Assembly: GCF_003144245.1 (NCBI RefSeq)
Contig: NW_020289986.1
Location: 62,001-126,000, forward strand
Reading direction: 5' to 3'
Source of the DNA: Jaminaea rosea
Taxonomy: Eukaryota; Basidiomycota; Exobasidiomycetes; Microstromatales
DNA length: 64,000 nt
Below are positions 51,650-62,405 of this stretch, in pieces. Under the pieces are notes generated by a model. That model made no database searches and was not told the DNA's origin. It worked only from the letters and a program-made list of their open reading frames with translations. The position numbers and the translations under genes were made by a program. Position 1 is the stretch's first letter; every line of letters begins with the position of its first letter.

Positions 51650-52456
51650 CGCGTTGCAGTTTTGAGATGGACTTGTGATGAAGAGCAATGAGGCGAAGTG
51701 CAGATTGGTTGGATGGACAGTTGAGTGTGACTTGGCAATGCAGCCAGACGAGATGGCAACGCCCCCTGCCGTGCGCCTGCGACTCGACGCCCCGCCGCGG
51801 ACCAAAGTCAATCCGGCGGCTGTGCAGCACAAAGCACACTCGCACCAGGGAGGGGACGTCAATTCGCCGAGGCCAGCTTCAGACGATGGCAGCTCGAGAT
51901 GATCAGCGTCGAAAGAGACGCAGCAGACGCCGACGTGGCCATTGTCCTCGGTCTCAGTGCTATCGAGCTGTCATCGAGAACACATCTGAGCGCAGCCGGT
52001 CTGCGTTGCTGCGATGCTGTGACGAGTGACGACCCTCGTGAGCTCTCGCCCTGAGGTTCACCACCTGCGGAGCCGGAAGATGAGATAGCCGCCTTCTCAT
52101 CATCATCATCATCATCATCCTCTTGCCTCACCCCAATGTCTGCTTTTCCGGATGCATGAGTGCGGCTTGTGATGGTCGCAGCGAATAGGCGGCGGCTCTC
52201 GTACGGTGTCAGGTGTGTGGCTCGAACTCCACGTGGAGGTGGCTCTCTCTCTACCGTGCGTGAAAGGCTGTCGAGCGATTTCCCCACACTGTGGCCCGCC
52301 TCATTTCACGCAGCGCTCGCTGGACTCGCATAGACGATGGTTCTCTCCGAATCTCCACTCGCTGGATAGCATAGCATCGCTCCTTCGTTGAATTCTTCCT
52401 CAATCCATCCATCCACCCACTACCAACCACACATCCTTCTCGTCTCCCCGCCAGCC
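51650..52456. other. Divergent region between SEC9 and FAT1
   Basis: 807 bases. A possible small gene lies on the minus strand (listed separately). A CAT/ATC run occurs at about 52098-52120. The FAT1 leader at 52395-52450 is rich in CAATCCATCCATCCACC. Confidence 0.4.
51960..52287 (-). CDS. Possible small unrecognised gene
   Basis: A minus-strand segment encodes GKSLDSLSRTVERE, then HLTPYESRRLFAATITSRTH and ASGKADIG. A good donor (GTGAGG) lies at 52131 and a CAG acceptor at 52051-52053, which would continue ARAHEGRHSSQHRSNADRLR and end at a TAG at 51960-51962. No ATG is in frame upstream; MRVQRALREMRRATVWGN in another frame just upstream is a possible first exon. I do not recognise the family, and the model is weak. 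Confidence 0.3.
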
Positions 52457-54741
52457 ATGTCCCTCACGCCGGCGATGAAGGCCCTTGGCGGCCTGGCCAC
52501 CTGGGCTTACCTCGACGCAAAGTACGGACTTCGATCCGACTCGCGATTGGGCAGGGCTGCAGCTCGTGGTAACTTGACCCACCGCCTCAACAGCTGGAAG
52601 GGAAAGATCTCTCTCTACGAGCGATTTGCTGCCAGAGTGCAGTCGACGCCAGACAATGTCGCATACGTCTACGAAGGGCAGACGTGGACCTGGAGCCAGA
52701 TTCAGAAGGGTGAGTACTGCCGCCGAGTAATGAGGAAGCAAAGCATGGATTGGTGGCATTCAAAGATGAGCCAGCAAGAATAGATAGCGTATTGAGGGAG
52801 CTTCAAGAGGGAAAGACTGCATTCACGATTCGTCCACCCGGAGCATCCTGTGTCGACTTTGACCCCAAAAACTACACTTGAACTGAGATGTGGGCGTGAG
52901 AAGGAAGATGAAGGAGCAAGATTCCCGCCGAGGTCATCCTCTTTCTTTCCATCAGTGAGCTGACTCTGCATCCCGTGCCATCGCCCGCAGACGTCTTCCG
53001 AGTCGCCAACTATCTCTTGAGCCTCGGCCTCAAGCCTGGAGACCGCATTGCCCTCGTCTCGGGCAACTCGGTCGCATTCGTTACCATCTGGCTTGCCTGC
53101 ATGTCTATCAATGTCGCCCCGGCCTTCATCAACCACGGCCTCACCGGTCAAGGTCTCGAGCACTGCATTAAGGTCTCGCGCGGTCAAGTCGTCCTCTACG
53201 AGCCCGGCTTCGAAGAGAATATCGCCGCCATCCAATCACAGCTTCAAGGCTCAAATGTCCGCCAGTACGTTTGCATCGAGGACGGCATCCCATTGTCCAC
53301 AGGGGAGAAGTCAGGCAGCGGCGCTTCAGGTTCCATCCAGAACTCGGTCACCCTCAGCCTGCCCCAGCTGCGAGCCTCCTCCCCCAGCCCCAAGCCCATC
53401 GATCCTACCTACCGCAAAGACGTCACAGAGAAGACGCCCGCCTGCCTCATCTACACTTCGGGCACCACGGGACTGCCCAAAGCAGCGCTCTGCTCGCACG
53501 GCCGCATTGGCTTCGCCCTCGTCATCTTCGGTACGGTCAACAACTTCAAGACGTCCGACCGCATCTATACGCCTATGCCTCTCTATCACTCCTCTGCCGC
53601 CTTCCTCTGCATCGCAACCGCCTGGCCTGCAGGCTCCACAGTCATCATCGGCCGCAGGTTCTCCGCCAGCAGATACTGGGACGAAGTGCGCAAGTACGAC
53701 GCGACCGTCGTCCAGTACATTGGTGAGATTGCACGTTATCTCCTCGCCGTGCCGCCAAGCCCGCTCGACAAGCAACATCGCGTCCGCATGGCCTACGGCA
53801 ACGGCATGCGTCCAGACGTCTGGACCAAGTTCCGTGAACGCTACGGCGTCAAGGAGGTCTCAGAATTCTACGCGTCCTCTGAGGGCAACGGCGCCTTGAT
53901 CAACTACAACACCGGGCCCTTCGGCGCAGGCGCCATCGGCCGCTTCGGCCCCGTCGCTAGGCGCGCCCGTCCAGACTTCAAGATTGCTCGCGTTGATGCC
54001 ATCACAGAAGACATCTATCGCGATCCCAAGACGGGCTTTTGTGTCGAGTGCGAGCCAGAGGAGAGCGGGGAGTTCCTCATGGTCATTGATTCTTCGAAAC
54101 CCTCTGGTGACTTCCAGGGTTATGCGGATAACCCGGAGGCGACGCAGAAGAAGATCTTGAGCGATGTCTTCAAGAAGGGGGACAGGTGGTTCAGGAGTGG
54201 CGATCTGATGAAAAGGGATGCGGATGGTGAGTCGCAAGATCGAGATATGAGTCTACTGCAAGTGTACCAGTGAACTGACTTCCTCCCTGCTCAACCTCAC
54301 TCAGGCTTCTTCTGGTTCCAAGATCGCCTAGGCGACACCTTCCGCTGGCGCGGCGAGAACGTCTCTACAGCGGAGGTGGCGCAAGCCCTTGGCCAGGTCA
54401 TCGGCGAAGCAAACGTGTATGGTGTCGAGGTCCCCGGCTCAGACGGTCGAGCAGGCTGTGCTGCCATCCCCTCGGACGTCGTCTTCGACCCTGCCCACCT
54501 CGCAGCACATGCGCGCAAGACGCTGCCCAAGTATGCTGTACCCTTCTTCTTGAGGATCGTGCCCACGATGGAGCAGACGGGAACTGTCAAGCATCTCAAA
54601 GTCGCACTGCGTAAAGAGGGCATTGATCACTCGATGGTCAAGGGAGACGCCATCTGGTGGCTTCCGCCAAATGCAGAGGCGTACAGACCCTTCTTGCCGC
54701 AGGACCTGCAAGAGCTCGCTGCGGGTAGGGTCAAGCTTTGA
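52457..54741 (+). CDS. FAT1: Fat1-type very-long-chain acyl-CoA synthetase/fatty-acid transporter
   Basis: Three exons, 52457-52709, 52991-54226 and 54305-54741, giving 641 residues. The AMP-binding motif is LIYTSGTTGLPKAALCSHGR; the FATP/VLACS signature is FWFQDRLGDTFRWRGENVST. Other family blocks are TWTWSQIQ, MSINVAPAFINHGLTGQ, YTPMPLYHSSAAFLC and the C-terminal GTVKHLKVALRKEGID. N-terminal MSLTPAMKALGGLATWAYLD is a likely membrane association segment. Members activate very-long-chain fatty acids with ATP and CoA at the ER, peroxisome or plasma membrane and help uptake. The first intron is 281 nt, long for this window. Codon bias is strong. Confidence 0.92.
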
Positions 54742-54963
54742 GCTGAAGAGCTCACTGATTGATATTCCGTCCCTTGCTTCCTCTTCCCCTTCCTCTTTCG
54801 GCAAGCAGCCGCCCCTCGTAGCTCGTAGACTTGATTAATTTGGTCTTCCCTTTCTCTCTTGCTGCAATCACAATGGAAACATCTTTTCTTATGCATGCAG
54901 TATTGCGTGTTGCATTATCATTCCATAGATAATCATACATGACAACATCGTCTTCGTCATTCA

Positions 54964-57900
54964 TCAAGGCAAGATGCGTCGCCCAACATGCTCGAGTAGC
55001 GAGCGTGGCGGTCCTGCGGCCGAACCTGTCGTAGTAGCAGAGCTGGTCTCGAAGTGTTCATGATCCTGTTCCTCCGCGGAGGCCTCGTCGAGCTCGCGCA
55101 GATGGGCCGCGTCGCGGCTTGATGTAGTTGCCCTTCTCTTGTTGCCGGGGTTCGTTGCTGCCGATGTCGCTAGGCTGGTACCCGCGCTCGCACTCGCTGA
55201 CGACTTTGGAGCTTCTCTCCCTGTTTTGCTCTTCCCTACCCTCCTCGTCCTGACCGCACCACTAGCCTGCGGCTGCGAGAACAGCAGTAGATCCTCAGTC
55301 TCCATCGCTGCGGCCTTCGGGCTGAGCAACATCCTCGACGCCTGGCTTGACGGGCGGTCCATCCCTATCCCTTGGCGCCGGTCGTGCTGCTTATCGTGGT
55401 GCCTTTGCAGCTTCTCAAGGTAGATCGAGGCGGCAGGATGGTCAGGCTGCCATGCGTTGGTTGCCGCAAAGTGCAAGGCGGACTGAGCCATCTTGTCTGT
55501 CGCGCCAGTGTCAAGGTCCCTACGACGTCGGTGAGACGAGCTCCCGGGCTTCCCGCGAGGAGGGCTGTCCGCTTCGTCCTCGTTGTCGCTTTCCAGAGTG
55601 GAGACTGCGAGGCCCTGAACGCCGTTGCGGGTCGCAATGGGCGATATGTTCGCAGGACGCCGTTGCTGCCGTCCACTCTGGTCCTCATTTTCGGCTGCAG
55701 CATCGTCCCCTTGCGAAGCGCCGAAGTCGAAGACCGCGTAGCTGCACACGTACCCAAGTCGATCGACGTGAACAGTGTGCTGTCGAGCGAAGAGTAATCG
55801 AGATATTCAGTCAGCAAGCTCCTCCATCTCTTCCTTCTACGCACACTCACCTCCCTGAAGAAGTCGACCACGTCCTCCGCACTCCTCGGCAGCGCCCACG
55901 CCAGTACGAATGGCGTGACCAGGACACTGAGCACCTCTCTGACGAAGATGGCCAGCTTCAAGTCGTACAATTTCGCAAACTCCACGTTAACCTCCGCAGA
56001 ATGGAAGCCCCTCTCCGACCACTCCGGCGGGCAGTAGTGAGTATGATGCACTACAGCCTCGAGTAGGACCTCGGGCTCGAAGACCAGTCGTTCATCGGGT
56101 ACCATGCCACGCGCCACGGCTAGGACGGCTCCGAAGACACCGATGTAGAAGAGGGTGTTACGACCGGGTGTGAGCTCGAAGTGCAGAAAGAGATCGGGGT
56201 CCGCCAGTGAGGCGAGGAGGAGTACCCCGGCTATCGAACCTGCGATGAAGCTGACGAAGCGGGCGAGGATGGCTTGGGATTCCCGAGGGAACTGAGCAAG
56301 GTACCGATCTGCAAAGGGGTAGGAAGAGTGGCACCTCCGGCGGAATAGGTGCGGGAGCTCGTTGTATTCACGGAACTTCCAGCGGGCCTGACGAACGTGA
56401 GGGAAGGAGCGAGGTGAGCGATGAGTCTTGAAAGAAAGGGGCAGGATGATGGTGCTCACCAGCTCTGTGTACCTGCGGCATAGAATAGCGGGAAGTCGTG
56501 AGCTCAGCTGTGATCGAAGGAGCTTCTTCCCGCCCCCTCCGTCCTACATGCACTCACTGTCTCGCCCCAAGTGTACCCGGATTCTTGTGATACTCCTCAA
56601 AGTACCTAAAGAAGCTGTAGACCAGTGTGTACAACACGATGAAGGGCGCGAACACGGCGTTCAAGCAGGCCATGAACACAAAGCGTCGCTTCAGGCCGTC
56701 GATGAGGTCGAGTCTATGTGAATCGGAGAGGAAGGCGCGTCGCACACGGCCGCGGGCGTCGAATAGGTAGCCGAGAATGCCTGGCGCGAGGGGAAGGAGG
56801 ATGGTCAGACGGAAGCTGGGCGAAGAGCTTGAGAATGACCTGGACTTACAGAATTCGAGGTTCCACTGGAGTGACCGAGTAAGGAGAGGTTGCTGTTGCG
56901 CTCCATCCCCACCGACACTCAAGATGCCAAACGGGTTTGGCAGCCCCAACGGCAGCAAGTCCTGATCCAGGAGCGCGACCAAGTAATTGTCCTGTCGCAT
57001 GAGTCGATTGGCGACCTCGTGGACATCAATGCTCTGTGCCTCGGGCCTTCCATCTCCAGCATGTCCTCCTCGCTCGTCTGGCAGCGCTGGCGCCAGACAA
57101 GGCAATGGGTGACTCTCCAGCAACCGGCTCAATCTCTCCACGACATCATGCCATGGGATAGTCTGGACATCCCTCTCTGGTACCTCGAGCAGATACTCAT
57201 AAAAGTAGCGCATGCTCCTCAATCTCTTCAAGCCTAGGCCCACCCTCACGACTTGCATACCATACAGTCCCAAGAGGGCCACAGCAAGCAGTAAGGTCCC
57301 CAAGGACAGACCTGCAGGGCTCAACCCTCTCTTGCACTGCGGCGTTACGATGTCCCCCAACTTCCCATCATGTTGTATCCTTGTGTAGTCTAGGCACCCG
57401 AACAGAAAGGTGGAAAATCCCAAGACAAAAGCCACAGTGCCCAGCCCAGCCAGTCGAGATAGGGCGATGCATGTTGCCCCCTTGCCAGTGTAGTAGGCGT
57501 AGAGCTCCGTGAGGAAGGAGTCGAAGTCCTCTATGTTGGCCCAGAGCCAGAGGGCTTGTTCGCGGTGTGAGAGGTGAGAGGTTGCGGGAGAGTGAGTAGA
57601 AGGGGCCGTGCTACTATTGAGGTGGATCGTACCTCCTGAGCGGGATGAGGCGTCCTGCTGTTGGGCGAGACGGGCGGCTGCGACAATACGGCGGCCGAGG
57701 GCCTGGAGGGTGGCTAGCGCGCCGTTTTGACGGGGCCGGCGACGACGACGCGTAGACGATGTAGAAGCTGTGGCGCCTGATGCTGATGAAGATGAGCGCT
57801 TATGCCGCTCCTCACGACGCGATGGCCCTCCTTGTCCTCTGCCGCCAAGGAGGCCAGACACTTCGCCCCCTTCTTCCTCATCGACGTCATAATCATCGCG

Positions 57901-58344
57901 CTCAGGCTCGTCTTCGTCTGATATATCCCGATATGAGGCGGCCGAACCTGAAGTCGAAGCTGAAACGTCTCCCATCTTCAGCGCAACATGATCTGCTGCG
58001 CCTTGCGAGGGTGTCCGCCTTGGACTTGAAGGCCCAGCTGGGTTTGAAGACAAGAGCAGGGAGGCACTTGTGGAGTTGACGGCTGCTGGTGGAGGACGAC
58101 GACTCTCTACTTGCGCAGCGGATCGAGACGGCGGTGAAGATGAGAGCGTTTCGGATGGTCGAGCTTCTGGCTGCATGCCACTCGCGGCGACATCGTCTTG
58201 CGCAAAGGGATCGGCGATGGATGCTGATACGGATGCTGCGAGTTGCGCTGGAGGACGAGAGGTGGTCGAGCCCGAGGCTTGCGGGGGCGCGCTCCCGCTT
58301 GACTGATGCTGATAGTCATCCTCGTCCGGTTGAAAAGGATCCAT
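54964..58344 (-). CDS. ATG9: Atg9, autophagy scramblase
   Basis: Five exons: 56850-58344, 56558-56780, 56460-56472 (13 nt), 55851-56387, 54964-55779; 1027 residues. The N-terminal 260 or so residues are disordered. The membrane core has FDSFLTELYAYYTGKGATCI, TPQCKRG, IPWHDVVERLSRLLESHPLP, NRLMRQDNYLVALLDQDLLP, FVFMACLNAVFAPFIVLYTL and, across the micro-exon, RQYTELARWKFREYNELPHL. Then come IFVREVLSVLVTPFVLAWAL and HVDRLGYVCSYAVFDFG, all characteristic of Atg9. The protein trimerises in Golgi-derived vesicles and moves lipids during phagophore growth. The micro-exon encodes QYTEL-equivalent residues that are conserved, which supports it. The C-terminus is long, disordered, Ser/Arg-rich. Confidence 0.95.
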
Positions 58345-58557
58345 GACGAAAGATTGGAGAGGATGAGATGGCAATAGGATGGTAGGAATGGCAACGAGCA
58401 GCTCAGTCCGGTTCACCAAGTGGATGCACGCATCAACGCTCGACTCAATCGACGGTACGCACGGGCCGCGTGATTTTCGAGCTGGCCTCATCACTCGTTG
58501 GCGCATTCAATGAGCTACCAGTTAGGTCCAGTGACATTGAAACACTCGTCATACAGA

Positions 58558-60273
58558 TCATACAGCGCTGTCGGCTAGCCACTCTCTTACAGTCTTGAGC
58601 CCCTGGAATCCCTCCTCGCTACCCTCGGCCGCCTTTTCATCCTGTAGCGCGCTCATAGCCCATCCGCGCTCCTTGCCCAGGCAAGCGACAGCAAAGGAAG
58701 CCTTACCGCCCGAGACGACATCTGCGTCGAGGCGATCAAGGCTAAAGGAGGTTGCTCCGGACCCGCCAGAGTCCGGGGAGGTGGCGTTTCGCTCTGACCA
58801 GGACCAGTCGACGTAGTCTGCTGATTCGGCATCCTCGTCATCGTCCTCCTCGTCGAGGCCAGGTTTGGCGCTTGAGGCAGCTGATTTGGATCCACTCAAG
58901 CCTAGTAGAGACTTGATGGCACCGAAGAAACCTCCACTGCCCTGCGCGCTGCCACCACCCACCACCTCACTCATCCCCCCAACCTTGGCCCTCCTCTGTC
59001 CCCCAGCCGCGCCCCGTCCCAGTCCCATGCCCGCTCGTCTCCGGCCCAGCTCCTGTTCAAATGCCGCCCTCGCGCGTGCTACGACCTGAGATTGGCGTTT
59101 GGTATCGTATGGCGAGGCGGATAGGAGAGGTGATAGGTCACCACGGGTGAAGAGGACGAGCAGAGAAGGTGGTGGAGGAAGGGAGCGTGATGCAGAGCGT
59201 GAAAGGCGTAGTCGTGCGAGGGAGGTGAGAGTCGAGTGCAGTTGGCTAGGAGCAGGATGAGAAGGCACAAGAAGTCAGCGACCGACCGCACGCACATCGC
59301 ATCGTAATGAAGCAGTAAAGGCATGTGAGAGCTACCAGCCCGCCTGCTCGAGTAAAGCACTCGTCGCAGACACCGGGCATTAAGATGCTCGAAACAGCGG
59401 CTCCCGTCTGTTCGATGGGTGCTCAAACCCCGTGAAGGGTGAGCGTACCAGCTGCTTGCGCTCAATTTTCGCGACACTTCGGCACGTTGCGACCCATTGA
59501 AAAGGATGAACGGAATTTGACATGGTCGCGGGTGAGATGCATAGGGGGAGGACGGAAGAAGGGGGTTGAGGAAAGCGAACGCTAGTAGGAAGCTACTCAC
59601 TCGACTGCCTCAATGAGGGTATCGTTCTTGGTCGAGGCGCCTCGGATCGCGGTGGTGGTGTCGACGCAAAAGACCTGGGCGGAAGTGAAGCAGACTATTA
59701 GCCCTCAGTCTTCTGGCAACCATCTCTCTATTTGTCCTGCCGGCTCACAATCTTATCGGCAACACTTAAAAAGTCGCCGACTCTGCCCCTCAACCTTGGG
59801 TGGCCAGGCAGATCCACAAGCTGCACGGGCTGTTCCACTGCCTTCTCCCCATGCCCTTCCGCACGAAGCGTGATGCGACTTTCATTCTCATGCTGAGAAG
59901 TCTGAGTCTCTGGCACGGCCTGAAAGACGAGGGCGGAGAAGATGGAAGACTTGCCCGTCTGCTCTGGGCCTACTAGGAGGGCAGTGATAGGCTGGCCAGA
60001 TTTGCGACGCTGCGTTGCTGATGATGAAGCCGGGACAGCCTTCTCTGACACGAGGAGAGAGGAACGCCTCGCGTTGAGTACAGCAGAGAAGATGGCAATC
60101 CCCGTGATGAGGAGGAAGGTGAGAGTGATAGAGACGAGGATCGAAGAGGGAAGCGTCGCCAAGGGGCCAGGTAGGATCCTGCGAAGGGAGGAGGCCAGAG
60201 GATAGAAGGGAGAGGCATCATTGTCGATTGGTAGGGCGTCTGGCCACCTGACCGGCGGGCCTAGGAAGGCCAT
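58558..60273 (-). CDS. SRP102: Signal recognition particle receptor subunit beta
   Basis: Three exons, 59749-60273, 59601-59674 and 58558-59245, giving 428 residues. A membrane helix lies at about residues 43-66 (SSILVSITLTFLLITGIAIF), followed by the GTPase domain: P-loop GPEQTGKSS at 102-110, DLPGHPRLRGR at 154-164 and VFCVDTTTA. The guanine-specificity loop is FTRGDL, where related proteins have NKQD. A Gly/Ser/Asp-rich insert of about 90 residues near the C-terminus (GGGSAQGSGGFFGAIKSLLG onward) separates it from the final strands. It anchors SRP receptor alpha at the ER membrane. It is divergent from the TENA gene with 230 bases between starts. Confidence 0.9.
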
Positions 60274-60503
60274 TGTGACGAGTAAGTTGTGTCGTGAGGA
60301 GGACAAGTGAAGATGCAGTCAGCGCCGCGTTCAGTCGCTCTTCTTCTCGCACGCATCGCCCGTCGCCGCCGCGCCAAGTCGATCAACGCGGACCGAGGCC
60401 CAGCCCGACTTGACCTGAGCTCACACAACTCGTGGAAAGAAGTCCGTGCGTCATGAGAAGAGAAAGACCCTTGTCAACCACTGCTTTCAATCAAGGATCA
60501 AGC

Positions 60504-61529
60504 ATGGCACCCTCTCTGACAGAGCATCTGATCTCTCTCACTCCTTCTTCCCTCAAGGTAGCTACGGAGCATCCTTTCCTACTGGAAGCAGGCAAGGGAA
60601 CCCTTTCCGCCGACAGGCTAGCAGCATGGCTGACGCAGGATCGCCTGTACGGTTTGATGGGCTACACAAAGCTGCTCGGTGGGCTGCTTCAGCGCTGCCC
60701 TTCATTCGATGTGCCTCCTGGGCACCCGAAGTCAGATCTGTACTGGAAGAGGCTGAGAGTGTTGGGTGGCGCGATGAGTGTGAGCGAGCATACAGGCGGG
60801 CAGAGCCTCGAGCAGAGGCAAGACGACGAGAGCTGATCCAGTTTGCCTTGACGATGCGCATCGTAGAACATCACTCGTGAGATGGCCTTCTTTGAGGATG
60901 TGGCGAGGAAGAATGGGCTTCCCCTCGATGTACAGCCGCCATCTGCTTCGTCTGCTACTAGCGTCAAGGGCAACGACGAGCCGCTACTTGGCCTGCTTGC
61001 CCCGACTACGCGAGGCTACATTGACTACAGTGCGTGACAGATATGGCCCCAAGAGATCTCTGATTCTCACACTGACCTCACTGCCTTATATCATTCTTGC
61101 TCACAGTGGCCACCATCGCCTCGACGGCCACCTTTGAAGAAGCTCTGGTCCTCCTCTGGTCAATGGAGCACCTCTACCTCACGGCTTGGCGCTTCGCACT
61201 GTCTACACAGAAGGCCCTCTCACAACCGGCCCAGCCTTCGCCTGCAGTCTCGGCTCTATCGGAGCTGATTCCCAACTGGACGAGCAGGGAGTTCGAGGTG
61301 TTCGTGGAAGAGATCGCAGAGCTAGTTGAGGGCATTGACGAGGAATGGAAGAGGGACGGGGAGAAGAGGGAGAGTGAGTTGGAAACTGGCCTCGCGCCTT
61401 CTGATGCGCTTCACGCTGACATCCTCTACCCTCCTTCATTGTTGCCCTACAGGACTCGAGGCAGTGTGGAAGGCATGCGTCTACTACGAGCAAGGCTTCT
61501 GGGAGGCGGGCAGTCCGTGGGGTCATTAA
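60504..61529 (+). CDS. TENA/THI-4 family protein (thiaminase II-like)
   Basis: Four exons, 60504-60779, 60867-61029, 61107-61373 and 61453-61529, giving 260 residues. Family blocks: HPFLLEAGKGTLSADRLAAW with LTQDRLYGLMGYTKLLGGLL, NITREMAFFEDVARKNGL, RGYIDYMATIASTATFEEAL, VLLWSMEHLYLTAW and the C-terminal WKACVYYEQGFWEAG. This is the all-helical TenA fold. Bacterial and yeast TenA-type enzymes hydrolyse aminopyrimidine breakdown products of thiamine for salvage; the Cys nucleophile seen in true thiaminase II is not clear here, so a non-TenA-C or TenA-E subtype or a different substrate is possible. The large frames on the same strand that overlap it are parts of the same spliced gene. Confidence 0.85.
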
Positions 61530-61587
61530 GCGTGCGCAATGCCATAGTCTAGATGCGATTTGCAATTTGCATTCAGCGGTCAGCTGA

Positions 61588-62172
61588 TCAGCTCTTATGA
61601 TGGAAGATTTTGCCCATCAAACCATGCTTCTTCTCTGCCTCTCCTTCCCCTTCCTCTCCGACTGCGTGACCCTCCTCCTCGCCCGGAGATGGCGACTCCT
61701 CGACGTCCTCCTCGACCTCGACCATTTCCTCGTTTCCTTCCCTCTTAGTGCTCCCCTTGAAGCCGGGCACCAGGCTGCGCTTAGGAACAAGCTTCTTGAC
61801 CTTCTTCACGTTCTTGCGCAGGTGAGGACGATGCTGGTTCACCGTGCCCAGGACTCCGCCTTTGCGGGCTGCGGGAGGGGCTTTACCTTGGCGAAGGTCA
61901 TCCGGGTCGAATCGTGGGTCTAGCTGCGAGGGCGATGTGTCCATGGTGCGTGGGATAGGGGCGGTGCCTGCGTGCGTGGCATTGTGCGGTCGGTGAGGAT
62001 GCAATGAATCTCAATAGAAAGAGATCATGGGCGCACACTCACCAGTCTGCAACTCGGCCAATTCAGTCTCCGTCATCTCCTGCTGTTGACCGCCTAGCGC
62101 CTGAGCCTCGCCTTGGGCCTGCGTCTGGCTCGATGTCTGAGCAGCTGCGATATTTTCTGACGTGGATGACAT
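61588..62172 (-). CDS. Small basic/acidic protein, unknown function
   Basis: Two exons, 62043-62172 and 61588-61967, giving 169 residues. It starts MSSTSENIAAAQTSSQTQ, with a Gln/Ala-rich stretch, then SQLDPRFDPDDLRQGKAPPA, a basic block (HLRKNVKKVKKLVPKRS), an acidic block (EEMVEVEEDVEESPSPGEEE) and ends EAEKKHGLMGKIFHHKS. The end resembles the dehydrin K-segment in style (EKK then a hydrophobic-basic amphipathic run), but this is only a likeness. No membrane segment or known domain. It is probably disordered in isolation. Divergent from OTU1 across 233 bases. Confidence 0.65.
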
Positions 62173-62405
62173 GGATGTAAGAGCGTGATGGTGATGAGAA
62201 GCAGTTAACCTTGAGGAGCACAGCAAGCCCCGGCGTCTAGCGTAGAAGGAGCCCAACTTGGCGTCGATGCAGCTCCGCCGTCGATGGAGTCGATGCCTCC
62301 ACAAATCCGCCGGTCCGCTTGATCTTGATCCGATGGGACAGGACGCGAGTCGTTCGTTCAACCAACACTTTGATTTCCACTGCACCACCATCCACTCATA
62401 TCTCG

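Noticed and set aside
52180-52260. tRNA-like T-arm (AGTTCGAGCC within a GTGG/CCAC stem)
   Set aside because: No acceptor stem, anticodon arm or A box at the right distance.
54964-55749. Bestrophin-like or independent gene at the ATG9 3' end
   Set aside because: The frame joins the ATG9 exons through an intron in phase and continues the HVDRLGYVCSYAVFDFG block of Atg9.
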